From: Oscillospiraceae bacterium
GTDB taxonomy: Bacteria; Bacillota; Clostridia; Oscillospirales; Ruminococcaceae
Assembly (NCBI GenBank): GCA_900768245.1
Contig: CAAGCE010000142.1
Span: 1-7,396 of the forward strand
Reading direction: 5' to 3'
Length of the DNA: 7,396 nt
Shown: positions 1-4,458 of the stretch, piece after piece
Position numbering within the stretch: the stretch's first letter is position 1
How the letters are laid out: every line of letters starts with the position of its first letter
Notes under the pieces: model-generated
Databases searched by the model: none
What the model saw: only the letters and a program-made list of their open reading frames with translations
Told to the model about the DNA's origin: nothing
Made by a program: the position numbers and the translations under genes

Positions 1-296
1 CGCCCACTCTGCATCAAACTCCCTTGAAAGGCGGCAGCCTGTCTGCGGTCGTTTTCTTTGATTGGACGTATTCTATCCACCGTCTTTATCCATAGAACAA
101 ATGGTTATTAGTATAAAGACCGCCGATGACGAACAAAATTAACCCTTGCCATAAACGATACATTCAAGGCGGGATGGGAAACCCATCCCCTACGGAGTTA
201 TGCGGTACATTCAAGCGACAGTGCAGAATTATTCGTTTATAGGCAACGGAGCAAAATCAGCCGTTCAATAAAACACCGAAAAAAATAAAAAGCCAC
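1..296. other. Intergenic stretch without a convincing gene
   Basis: All six frames are closed by stops or lack a supported start. A minus-strand frame stays open from about 104 to the left edge (34 codons) but has no ATG and no ribosome binding site. The stretch holds an 8-bp inverted repeat GTCTTTAT/ATAAAGAC (82-89 and 113-120), a perfect 8-bp hairpin at 171-189, and a direct repeat TACATTCAAG at 159-168 and 206-215. A-rich DNA at 275-292 leads into the strong promoter at 297. I see no tRNA, rRNA or CRISPR signal. Confidence 0.6.
171..189. repeat. Perfect short hairpin (GGGATGGG/CCCATCCC)
   Basis: GGGATGGG (171-178) and CCCATCCC (182-189) pair perfectly around an AAA loop. No T-run follows on either strand, so it is not a standard intrinsic terminator. 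It sits between two copies of TACATTCAAG (159-168, 206-215). Palindromic units of this kind often belong to dispersed intergenic repeats, but only one copy is visible here. Confidence 0.55.
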
Positions 297-325
297 TTGA
301 CATAAATTCAAAGCAGCTGTATAAT
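297..325 (+). promoter_or_regulatory. Consensus sigma-A promoter of the antisense RNA
   Basis: A perfect -35 box TTGACA (297-302), a 17-base spacer and a perfect -10 box TATAAT (320-325) lie together. Transcription should start near 332. No coding region of useful length follows; the transcript would reach a hairpin with a T-run by about 418. The promoter therefore most likely drives a small RNA that converges on the peptide gene at 407..493. Confidence 0.85.
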
Positions 326-331
326 ATAAAT

Positions 332-418
332 AGAGGGTACGCCGTAAGCGGTCGCTCCCAATAATTTGGTGAAAAATAACCGCCTTAGTTTGAGCGCTGA
401 GGGCGGTTATTTCTTTTT
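332..418 (+). ncRNA. Predicted antisense RNA, antitoxin of a type I toxin-antitoxin pair
   Basis: This is an approximately 87-base transcript inferred from the perfect promoter at 297-325 and the terminator at 374-418. It has no plausible open reading frame. Its 5' part (335-359) can fold with GGG against CCC around an inner GCCG-UAAG-CGGU stem-loop. Its 3' part is complementary to the end of the minus-strand toxin mRNA: the shared terminator and the last codons (Lys-Lys-Lys-stop) of the peptide, roughly 369-418. The arrangement of convergent RNAs overlapping at 3' ends and sharing one bidirectional terminator resembles txpA/RatA and bsrG/SR4 of Bacillus subtilis and the par locus of pAD1. 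Function is inferred from this architecture, and I do not recognise the RNA as a named family. Confidence 0.68.
374..412. terminator. Shared bidirectional terminator of the convergent RNA pair
   Basis: An 11-bp stem pairs 374-384 (AAATAACCGCC) with 402-412 (GGCGGTTATTT), extended by T-G and T-A pairs at 385/401 and 386/400. On the plus strand it is followed by CTTTTT. On the minus strand it runs straight into a T-run and the stem itself begins in A residues. It would end both the antisense RNA and the toxin mRNA. The toxin stop codon (407-409) lies inside the stem, a compact layout known from type I toxin genes. Confidence 0.85.
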
Positions 419-493
419 ATTGTTAAAATTCTGCACTACCTGTATTACAGAGCAAAGCATAAGTACGAATGTAAATATTTCCATTATACCCAT
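407..493 (-). CDS. Small hydrophobic peptide, predicted type I toxin (Hol-Tox/BsrG/Fst-like)
   Basis: A 28-residue peptide, too short for ordinary gene callers. It begins MGIMEIF, continues with a single hydrophobic stretch (about residues 3-21, including FVLMLCSVIQVV), then the polar tail QNFNNKKK. One membrane-spanning helix followed by a short basic C-terminus is the standard build of Gram-positive type I toxins such as TxpA, BsrG and Fst, which act at the cytoplasmic membrane. An in-frame stop lies directly upstream of the ATG at 493, so the start is there or at the second ATG (484, 25 residues). A Shine-Dalgarno GGAAGGG (506-512) is 12 bases upstream of the first ATG, a longish gap. A dedicated promoter (558-586) precedes it, the terminator overlaps its stop codon, and an antisense RNA converges on it. 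I do not recognise a specific named family member; the toxin assignment rests on peptide build and locus architecture. Confidence 0.68.
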   Translation of the reverse strand: MGIMEIFTFVLMLCSVIQVVQNFNNKKK

Positions 494-504
494 TTAACAA
501 CATA

Positions 505-516
505 TCCCTTCCGGGA
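505..516 (-). promoter_or_regulatory. Shine-Dalgarno hairpin in the toxin leader
   Basis: In the minus-strand transcript UCCC (516-513) can pair with GGGA (508-505) around a GGAA loop. This puts the GGAAGGG ribosome binding site into a small GNRA-capped hairpin. Type I toxin mRNAs commonly mask their ribosome binding site by structure. The stem has only four pairs, so its strength depends on the rest of the leader. Confidence 0.5.
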
Positions 517-557
517 GCGAGATTGACCGCCTACCGTAATGGCATACCCATAGTTTT

Positions 558-586
558 ATATTACAGCATAATTTTACATTTGTCAA
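558..586 (-). promoter_or_regulatory. Promoter of the toxin mRNA
   Basis: On the minus strand a perfect -35 box TTGACA (586-581) is followed by a 17-base spacer and the -10 box TAATAT (563-558), a partial match to TATAAT directly preceded by TG. The predicted start is near 551, giving a leader of about 58 bases before the toxin ATG. The promoter faces the antisense promoter at 297-325 from the other side of the locus. Confidence 0.75.
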
Positions 587-595
587 CACTTAACT

Positions 596-625
596 ATGGT
601 TGGATTTTTATATCCGACCATTTTT
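596..625 (+). terminator. Terminator-like hairpin behind the toxin promoter
   Basis: ATGGTTGGAT (596-605) pairs with ATCCGACCAT (612-621), giving a 10-bp stem with one G-T pair and a six-base loop. A T-run follows on the plus strand (622-625, then ATTTATAT). It could stop plus-strand transcription that runs through the toxin-antitoxin locus, insulating it from the region to the right. No gene directly precedes it on the plus strand, so its purpose is uncertain. Confidence 0.5.
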
Positions 626-735
626 ATTTATATCGGTTCATTCCATACGATTTTTAGCATAGTCTTGTTGGTTATCCTTATGTGATTGTCAGTTTGGCTT
701 CGTTGCGGAATTTAACTTGCTTATAGTTTGTTGTG

Positions 736-775
736 TTTTCCAAATTTGCTCTGCTTCGCTCGCAAATTTGGAAAA
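736..775. repeat. 14-bp perfect inverted repeat at the edge of repeat copy A
   Basis: TTTTCCAAATTTGC (736-749) is the exact reverse complement of 762-775, with a 12-base loop rich in GCT/CGCT. The right arm is also the outer end of the interspersed repeat seen at 762-967, and the same 14 bases occur at 7372-7385. The hairpin probably marks the terminus of the repeat unit. Confidence 0.75.
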
Positions 776-967
776 GGCATACTTTAGTTTAATTAAGATA
801 GAATTAGCGCAATGCAGATTAAGCGTTTTGTATAGATAGTATTTTTCGTTACTTATCTTGGTTTTATCTTTTTAGCTGCATTGCGCTTTTGATTTTTTAC
901 TTTTGCTTGGCTTTACTGTTACTTTTGCTTGCTCTGTTAGAATGCGCTTGGGGAGTTTCGCCTTCTG
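762..967 (+). repeat. Interspersed repeat, copy A (about 205 bp)
   Basis: This stretch is repeated in inverted orientation at 7181-7385. Shared blocks in order: GCAAATTTGGAAAA, AGCGCAATGCAGATTA, AGCTGCATTGCGCTTTT, TTGCTTGGCTTTACTGTTAC, GTTAGAATGCGCT and GGGGAGTTTCGCCT. Inside it AGCGCAATGCAG (806-817) and its exact reverse complement (876-887) make a 12-bp stem enclosing 58 bases. No protein is credibly encoded. It may be a non-autonomous mobile element, a structured RNA or a chromosomal repeat. Copy number in the genome is not visible here. Confidence 0.8.
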
Positions 968-1183
968 CTAAAGGTCATATATGACCTGCGACCACGGGCT
1001 TTGCCCTTTGGATTCCCACAAGCCTTTGAAAAGGCTTGACCGAAACTTTAAGTGCTTTTGCGCTGTTACTTTTGCTTGGTTCATCAGGATTTATGCAAAG
1101 CTTGCGCCGCGGCTGCTTTCTTTGGGTTCGCATTTACTTTGGCGCGTCTAAATAAAAATAAAAAAACTTACGTTCAAAACCAA
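968..1183. other. Non-coding stretch with short palindromes
   Basis: No gene is supported. It contains a perfect 16-base palindrome AGGTCATATATGACCT (972-987), a GGGC-TTT-GCCC hairpin near 999-1009, and an AAGCCTTT/AAAGGCTT hairpin around 1020-1037. A second copy of the phrase GTTACTTTTGCTTGG, also found in the preceding repeat, lies near 1065-1079. The mosaic of short hairpins and repeated phrases suggests further dispersed repeats fused to copy A. The right end (1148-1168) is A-rich on this strand, giving the T-rich tail of the operon terminator on the other. Confidence 0.5.
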
Positions 1184-1219
1184 AGCAGGCTGCTGCGAAC
1201 AAATTCACAACAGCCTGCT
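1184..1219 (-). terminator. Strong terminator of the phosphate-transporter/decarboxylase operon
   Basis: A 16-bp stem with two G-T pairs joins 1184-1199 and 1204-1219 around a four-base loop. It begins four bases after the stop codon of the 48-residue OadG-like gene. On the minus strand TTGGTTTT and then a long T-run follow. The plus-strand side is also T-rich (CTTTTATTTC), so it may work in both directions. Confidence 0.85.
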
Positions 1220-1222
1220 CTT

Positions 1223-1369
1223 TTATTTCTCTTTGCTTTCTTCCGTTTTGGGTTTGAATATTTTTGTCATCAGCACCACAAGCAACGCTATAATGCCTAT
1301 TGCCGCAAACACGCCCAACATTCCGTAGCCTATTACTGACAGTCCTTCAAGCAGACGTTCCGTATTCAT
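1223..1369 (-). CDS. 48-residue OadG-like small subunit of a Na+-translocating decarboxylase
   Basis: A short membrane protein starting MNTERLLEGLSVIGYG, with one membrane helix at about residues 12-35 (GMLGVFAAIGIIALLVVLM) and a charged tail KPKTEESKEK. The build matches the N-terminal membrane part of OadG/gamma subunits (for example the LLGEG...GMG pattern of Klebsiella OadG). It lacks the longer Pro/Ala-rich C-terminal part of full OadG, so it is closer in size to the tiny epsilon subunit MmdE of Veillonella. The start is set by a perfect AGGAGGT (1377-1383) seven bases upstream, which is itself inside the last codons of the beta-subunit gene. The genes are four bases apart and probably translationally coupled. 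Inferred role: assembly or stabilisation of the membrane pump with the beta subunit. Family assignment is by pattern and context, fairly secure for so short a protein. Confidence 0.8.
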   Translation of the reverse strand: MNTERLLEGLSVIGYGMLGVFAAIGIIALLVVLMTKIFKPKTEESKEK

Positions 1370-1373
1370 TTGA

Positions 1374-2531
1374 TCAACCTCCTATTATTGAAGATACCAG
1401 CGAGATCATCAGACCGCCTGCTATTACTGAAGCTATTTGTCCCGAAATATTCGCTGCGGCTGCGTGCATTAAAAGAAAATTCTGCGGATCTTCCTGCTGT
1501 CCCATTTTGTGTATCGTTCTTGCTGACATTGGAAATGCTGAAATTCCCGCTGCGCCGACCATTGGGTTTATCTTGTTCTTCATAAAAAGATTAAGGAATT
1601 TACAGAAGAACACTCCTCCTACTGTATCAAATACAAATGCTACAAGTCCAAGTCCGATTATAAGCAGGGTCTGCACGCAAAGAAAATCGTCGGCTTTCAT
1701 TTTTGCGGAGATAGTAAGTCCGAGAAGTATCGTGATTATATTTGCAAGCTCATGCTGTGCCGACTCTGAAAGCGCTTTGAGCACTCCGCATTCACGAAGA
1801 AGATTACCGAACATCAGGAAGCCTACAAGTGCTGCACTCTGCGGTGCTATCATACCTGCAATGACTGTTATTATTATCGGGAAAAGTATCTTGGTCGTTT
1901 TCGAAACTGCGGCAGGCTCATATTTCATCCTGATAAGACGTTCCTTTTTCGTGGTGCAGAGCCTTATAACAGGCGGCTGTACTATTGGAACAAGTGCCAT
2001 ATAGGAATATGCTGCGACTACTATTGAACCGATATATTTTGAATCAAAATACTTTGCCACAAAAATTGATGTCGGACCGTCCGCTGCACCGATGATCGAT
2101 ATTGATGCTGCGTCACGGAAAGAAAATATCTCCTCCGGAAAAAGCAGGACAAGTCCGAATGTAAAGAATATTCCGAACTGTGCCGCCGCTCCCAACAAAA
2201 ACATTTTCGGGTTTGAAATAAGCGGTCCGAAATCTATCATCGCTCCTATTCCTATAAAAAGCAGCAGGGGGAAAAGCTCATTATCTATTCCCGCTCTGAA
2301 CAGCACAGATATTGGTCCTTCCTGTGCTATGCCGTTGAACACCTGATCGAGTGCTCCCGAAAACGGCAGATTTACCAGTATCGCTCCAAAGCCCATAGGC
2401 AGCAGGAGTGATGGCTCCATATTCTTTTTTATCGCAAGGAAAATGAGTATTCCGCCTATTACCCACATTACAGCCATTTTGAGCCAGTCAACTGCCGTAA
2501 GCTCCATAAGGCTGCCAAAAAGCATTTCCAT
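1374..2531 (-). CDS. oadB: Na+-translocating decarboxylase beta subunit (OadB/MmdB/GcdB family)
   Basis: A 385-residue polytopic membrane protein of usual family length. Biotin-dependent decarboxylases of oxaloacetate, methylmalonyl-CoA or glutaconyl-CoA use this subunit to decarboxylate carboxybiotin and pump Na+ out of the cell. Family hallmarks are present: NPKMFLLGAAAQFGIF (107-122), the GAADGPTSIF loop with the conserved Asp at 151, YSYMALVPIVQPP (175-187), GAAGISAFPMSAR (326-338) and HAAAANISGQ (356-365), containing the Asn/Gly/Ser residues tied to Na+ binding. The ATG at 2531 has AAGGCGG (2538-2544) six bases upstream. It follows the phosphate cotransporter gene by 15 bases and precedes the OadG-like gene by 4. 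No alpha (carboxyltransferase) or biotin-carrier subunit lies in this window, so the substrate cannot be named and the partner must be encoded elsewhere. Confidence 0.93.
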   Translation of the reverse strand: MEMLFGSLMELTAVDWLKMAVMWVIGGILIFLAIKKNMEPSLLLPMGFGAILVNLPFSGALDQVFNGIAQEGPISVLFRAGIDNELFPLLLFIGIGAMIDFGPLISNPKMFLLGAAAQFGIFFTFGLVLLFPEEIFSFRDAASISIIGAADGPTSIFVAKYFDSKYIGSIVVAAYSYMALVPIVQPPVIRLCTTKKERLIRMKYEPAAVSKTTKILFPIIITVIAGMIAPQSAALVGFLMFGNLLRECGVLKALSESAQHELANIITILLGLTISAKMKADDFLCVQTLLIIGLGLVAFVFDTVGGVFFCKFLNLFMKNKINPMVGAAGISAFPMSARTIHKMGQQEDPQNFLLMHAAAANISGQIASVIAGGLMISLVSSIIGG

Positions 2532-2546
2532 AAAAATCCGCCTTTC

Positions 2547-4178
2547 TTATTTCTTGTCTGTCATCAGCTCTCCGATATTGAGCAGATGGTCGCCTATTCG
2601 TTCAAAATCGGTTATCATTTCCGAATACACGACGCTCACATCTCCGCTGCACTTATTTTCACGCAGACGTTCTATCTGATTGCTTCTGTATGCTTCGGAA
2701 AGCGAGTCGATATTCTTTTCAGCCATACTTACGGATACAAAAGTCATCTGCTGCATTTCTCCCACTGAAAAATCTATCAGCTTCAGACCGTCCAGTGTTA
2801 CGTATTTCATCTCCTCGACCTCGCTGTATATTTCATCATCTGCCTTATACCCTTTTTTATTAAGGAGCATTGCATATTCGGCTATATTCATAGCATGGTC
2901 GCTTATACGCTCGATATTTCCTATTATTTTAAAATATGCGCTGACCGTTTTTGCGTCCTGCTCGGTCATTTCACCTGACATAAGGGCAGATATGTATTTT
3001 GATATTTCGGCATTGAGGAAATCCACATACTCTTCATTTTTTTCAACATTTTCAAAGCGATCCCTGTCCCAATGAAGTATATTGTCAAAGGAATCGCTTA
3101 CGTTTGAACGTGCAAGCTCAAGCATATGGCTCACCTCGCTTCGTATCTGTGATACAGCCACGCTTACCGAACCTATGGAATGGTTATTGACAGAATCGGG
3201 GGAAATGAATCTGAGCTGCATCTTATCGCTTTTTTCATCGCTCCGTTCAGGCAGTATTTTCATTGCCGCCTTTTCAAGCAATGTTCCGAACGGCAGAAGT
3301 ATAAGTGTTGTAACTATATTAAATATTGTATGGACATTTGCTATCTGCGCCGCAGGATTATCCGGCGTAAGTGACTGCATAAAGTCCGTAAACGGCGTAA
3401 GCATACAGATAATTGTGAAAATTATCGTTCCCGTTATATTGAAAAGAAGATGGATCACAGTAGTTCTGCGGGCATTTCTTGATGTACCCACAGAAGCCAG
3501 AACGGCTGTTATACAAGTACCGATATTCTGTCCGAAAAGTACATATACAGAGCTTGAAAGCGATATTGCTCCGCTCATCGCAAGTGCCTGAAGTATGCCG
3601 ACAGAAGCGGACGATGACTGGATGATCGCCGTAAACACTGCACCTGCAAGTATTCCGAGGGCAGGATTTGAAAGATTGGTCACAACATTTACAAATTCCT
3701 GCGAATCACGCAGACCCGACATACTGTCGCTCATCATATTCATTCCCATAAACAAGATGCCAAGTCCCGCAAAAATATAGCCCCAATGGTGAAGCTTCTT
3801 GGATTTCAGAAATACGATGAAAACCACTCCGACAATAGCTATGAGCGGTGCGATAACCCCAACATCAAGTGCAATAAGCTGTCCGGTTATGGTTGTACCG
3901 ACATTTGCACCCATAATTACCCATATAGCCTGCCGCAATGTCATAAGCCCCGAATTTACAAAGCCCACCACCATAACGGTAGTTGCTGACGATGACTGTA
4001 TCACAGCCGTTATACCCGCACCTACGCCAACTCCGAGAAAACGGTTCGCTGTAAGCTTTTCAAGCACCGTTTTCATTTTATCTCCTGCTGTCTGTTCAAG
4101 TCCGTCACTCATCATTTTCATGCCCATTAAAAACAGGGCAAGTCCGCCAAGCAGCGATGCAATCTGTAAAAATCCCAT
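2547..4178 (-). CDS. Na+/phosphate cotransporter with PhoU-like C-terminal domain
   Basis: A 543-residue protein that imports inorganic phosphate with Na+ across the cytoplasmic membrane (NptA/YjbB type, related to SLC34). The membrane half (about 1-305) holds the two diagnostic inverted-topology repeats: AVIQSSSATT (59-67) with GANVGTTITG (90-99), and AIIQSSSAS (185-192) with GQNIGTCITA (216-225). The soluble half (about 335-543) is PhoU-like, with metal-site helices NIERISDH (421-428) and DFERIGDH (524-531). I chose the ATG at 4178, which begins MGFLQIASLLGG and has CGGAG (4186-4190) seven bases upstream. A longer in-frame start at 4313 would add 45 residues without family character and would run through the repeat array and -10 boxes. 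It is the first gene of a three-gene operon and is divergent from cellobiose phosphorylase. Regulation by phosphate is suggested by the repeat array at 4229-4274. Confidence 0.93.
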   Translation of the reverse strand: MGFLQIASLLGGLALFLMGMKMMSDGLEQTAGDKMKTVLEKLTANRFLGVGVGAGITAVIQSSSATTVMVVGFVNSGLMTLRQAIWVIMGANVGTTITGQLIALDVGVIAPLIAIVGVVFIVFLKSKKLHHWGYIFAGLGILFMGMNMMSDSMSGLRDSQEFVNVVTNLSNPALGILAGAVFTAIIQSSSASVGILQALAMSGAISLSSSVYVLFGQNIGTCITAVLASVGTSRNARRTTVIHLLFNITGTIIFTIICMLTPFTDFMQSLTPDNPAAQIANVHTIFNIVTTLILLPFGTLLEKAAMKILPERSDEKSDKMQLRFISPDSVNNHSIGSVSVAVSQIRSEVSHMLELARSNVSDSFDNILHWDRDRFENVEKNEEYVDFLNAEISKYISALMSGEMTEQDAKTVSAYFKIIGNIERISDHAMNIAEYAMLLNKKGYKADDEIYSEVEEMKYVTLDGLKLIDFSVGEMQQMTFVSVSMAEKNIDSLSEAYRSNQIERLRENKCSGDVSVVYSEMITDFERIGDHLLNIGELMTDKK

Positions 4179-4211
4179 ATTATTTCTCCGTTTTATTTTT
4201 TTACATATCGG

Positions 4212-4224
4212 ATTATACATTATA
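4212..4224 (-). promoter_or_regulatory. -10 boxes of the phosphate-transporter operon
   Basis: Two perfect TATAAT sequences lie on the minus strand, at 4224-4219 and 4217-4212, seven bases apart. Either would give a leader of about 25-40 bases before the ATG at 4178. No TTGACA lies at the right distance. The TTAACA-like array at 4229-4274 sits where a -35 box would be, which is typical of promoters that need an activator. Confidence 0.55.
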
Positions 4225-4228
4225 TTTG

Positions 4229-4274
4229 TGTTAAATTCGGTTAAGATTTTTACGTTTGTGCTAAGCTGTGTTAA
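4229..4274 (-). promoter_or_regulatory. Candidate Pho box: 10-bp-phased TTAACA repeats
   Basis: Read on the minus strand, TTAACA (4274-4269), TTAGCA (4264-4259), TTAACC (4244-4239) and TTAACA (4234-4229) are spaced at exact 10-base steps, with a weaker CGTAAA (4254-4249) in the middle slot. Bacillus subtilis PhoP binds direct repeats of TT(A/T/C)ACA about one helical turn apart, just upstream of the -10 box. Here the array lies directly upstream of two TATAAT boxes and of a phosphate transporter gene. The match of motif, phase, position and target gene makes a PhoP-type operator the best reading, although no PhoP gene is visible. Confidence 0.65.
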
Positions 4275-4347
4275 GACATTTTGGCATACCTGAAAAAGTT
4301 GCACAGAAATCATGAGAATTTTTTTATATATTATTTTGCAAAACAGC

Positions 4348-4376
4348 TTGATATTAAACGTTTAATGTGTTACAAT
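4348..4376 (+). promoter_or_regulatory. Promoter of the cellobiose phosphorylase gene
   Basis: TTGATA (4348-4353), a 17-base spacer and TACAAT (4371-4376) each match the sigma-A consensus at five of six bases. Transcription should start near 4383, giving a leader of about 76 bases. No riboswitch-like structure is evident in that leader. Confidence 0.75.
4353..4366. promoter_or_regulatory. Palindromic operator inside the promoter spacer
   Basis: ATTAAACGTTTAAT is a perfect 14-base palindrome with a central CG, lying between the -35 and -10 boxes. Palindromes with a central CG are typical operators of LacI/GalR-family repressors, and this position would block RNA polymerase. It lacks the outer TG/CA of a canonical CcpA cre site. 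A sugar-responsive repressor of cellobiose use is a reasonable inference; no regulator gene is in the window. Confidence 0.55.
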
Positions 4377-4458
4377 ATGCTTAGCAATACTCATATTCTG
4401 TTTAACAGTATATGAACGAAATGTGCAATCTATTATTTGATTAAGTGAGGTTGAAAAA

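Larger units (their letters stand above)
335..549. repeat. Imperfect inverted repeat: related 5' modules of the two convergent RNAs
   Basis: The left arm is 335-359 on the plus strand and the right arm is 513-549 read on the minus strand. Both share GGGTAYGCC, then GTARGCGGTC, then GCTCCC in that order. The right arm has two extra 6-base blocks, making it 37 bases against 25. Each arm starts a few bases after its own predicted transcription start, so the toxin mRNA and the antisense RNA begin with nearly the same sequence. The arms are in the same sense in the two RNAs, so they are not complementary to each other. A role in 5'-end structure or stability is inference. Confidence 0.7.

Noticed and set aside
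1..104. Minus-strand open frame running off the left edge (34 codons)
   Set aside because: It has no ATG and no ribosome binding site, and its first stop lies at 105-107. It is too short to judge and more likely part of an intergenic repeat.
423..503. Alternative 26-residue frame overlapping the toxin, starting at the ATG at 503
   Set aside because: Its product is polar and mixed rather than a membrane helix. The Shine-Dalgarno would be only two bases from the ATG. The 28-residue frame fits toxin build and terminator position better.
762..967. Repeat copy A as an insertion sequence or CRISPR
   Set aside because: There is no transposase, no visible target duplication and no regularly spaced short repeats.
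1052..1339. 95-codon plus-strand frame
   Set aside because: It runs through the operon terminator and antisense to the OadG-like gene, and begins in low-complexity repeat DNA. No ribosome binding site or family pattern is seen.
1300..2004. 234-codon plus-strand frame opposite oadB
   Set aside because: It is a shadow of a well-supported membrane protein gene on the other strand. Its sequence has no recognisable family character.
4179..4313. Upstream in-frame start of the phosphate cotransporter at 4313
   Set aside because: The extra 45 residues show no family similarity and would be encoded by the TTAACA array and -10 boxes. The ATG at 4178 has a good ribosome binding site.
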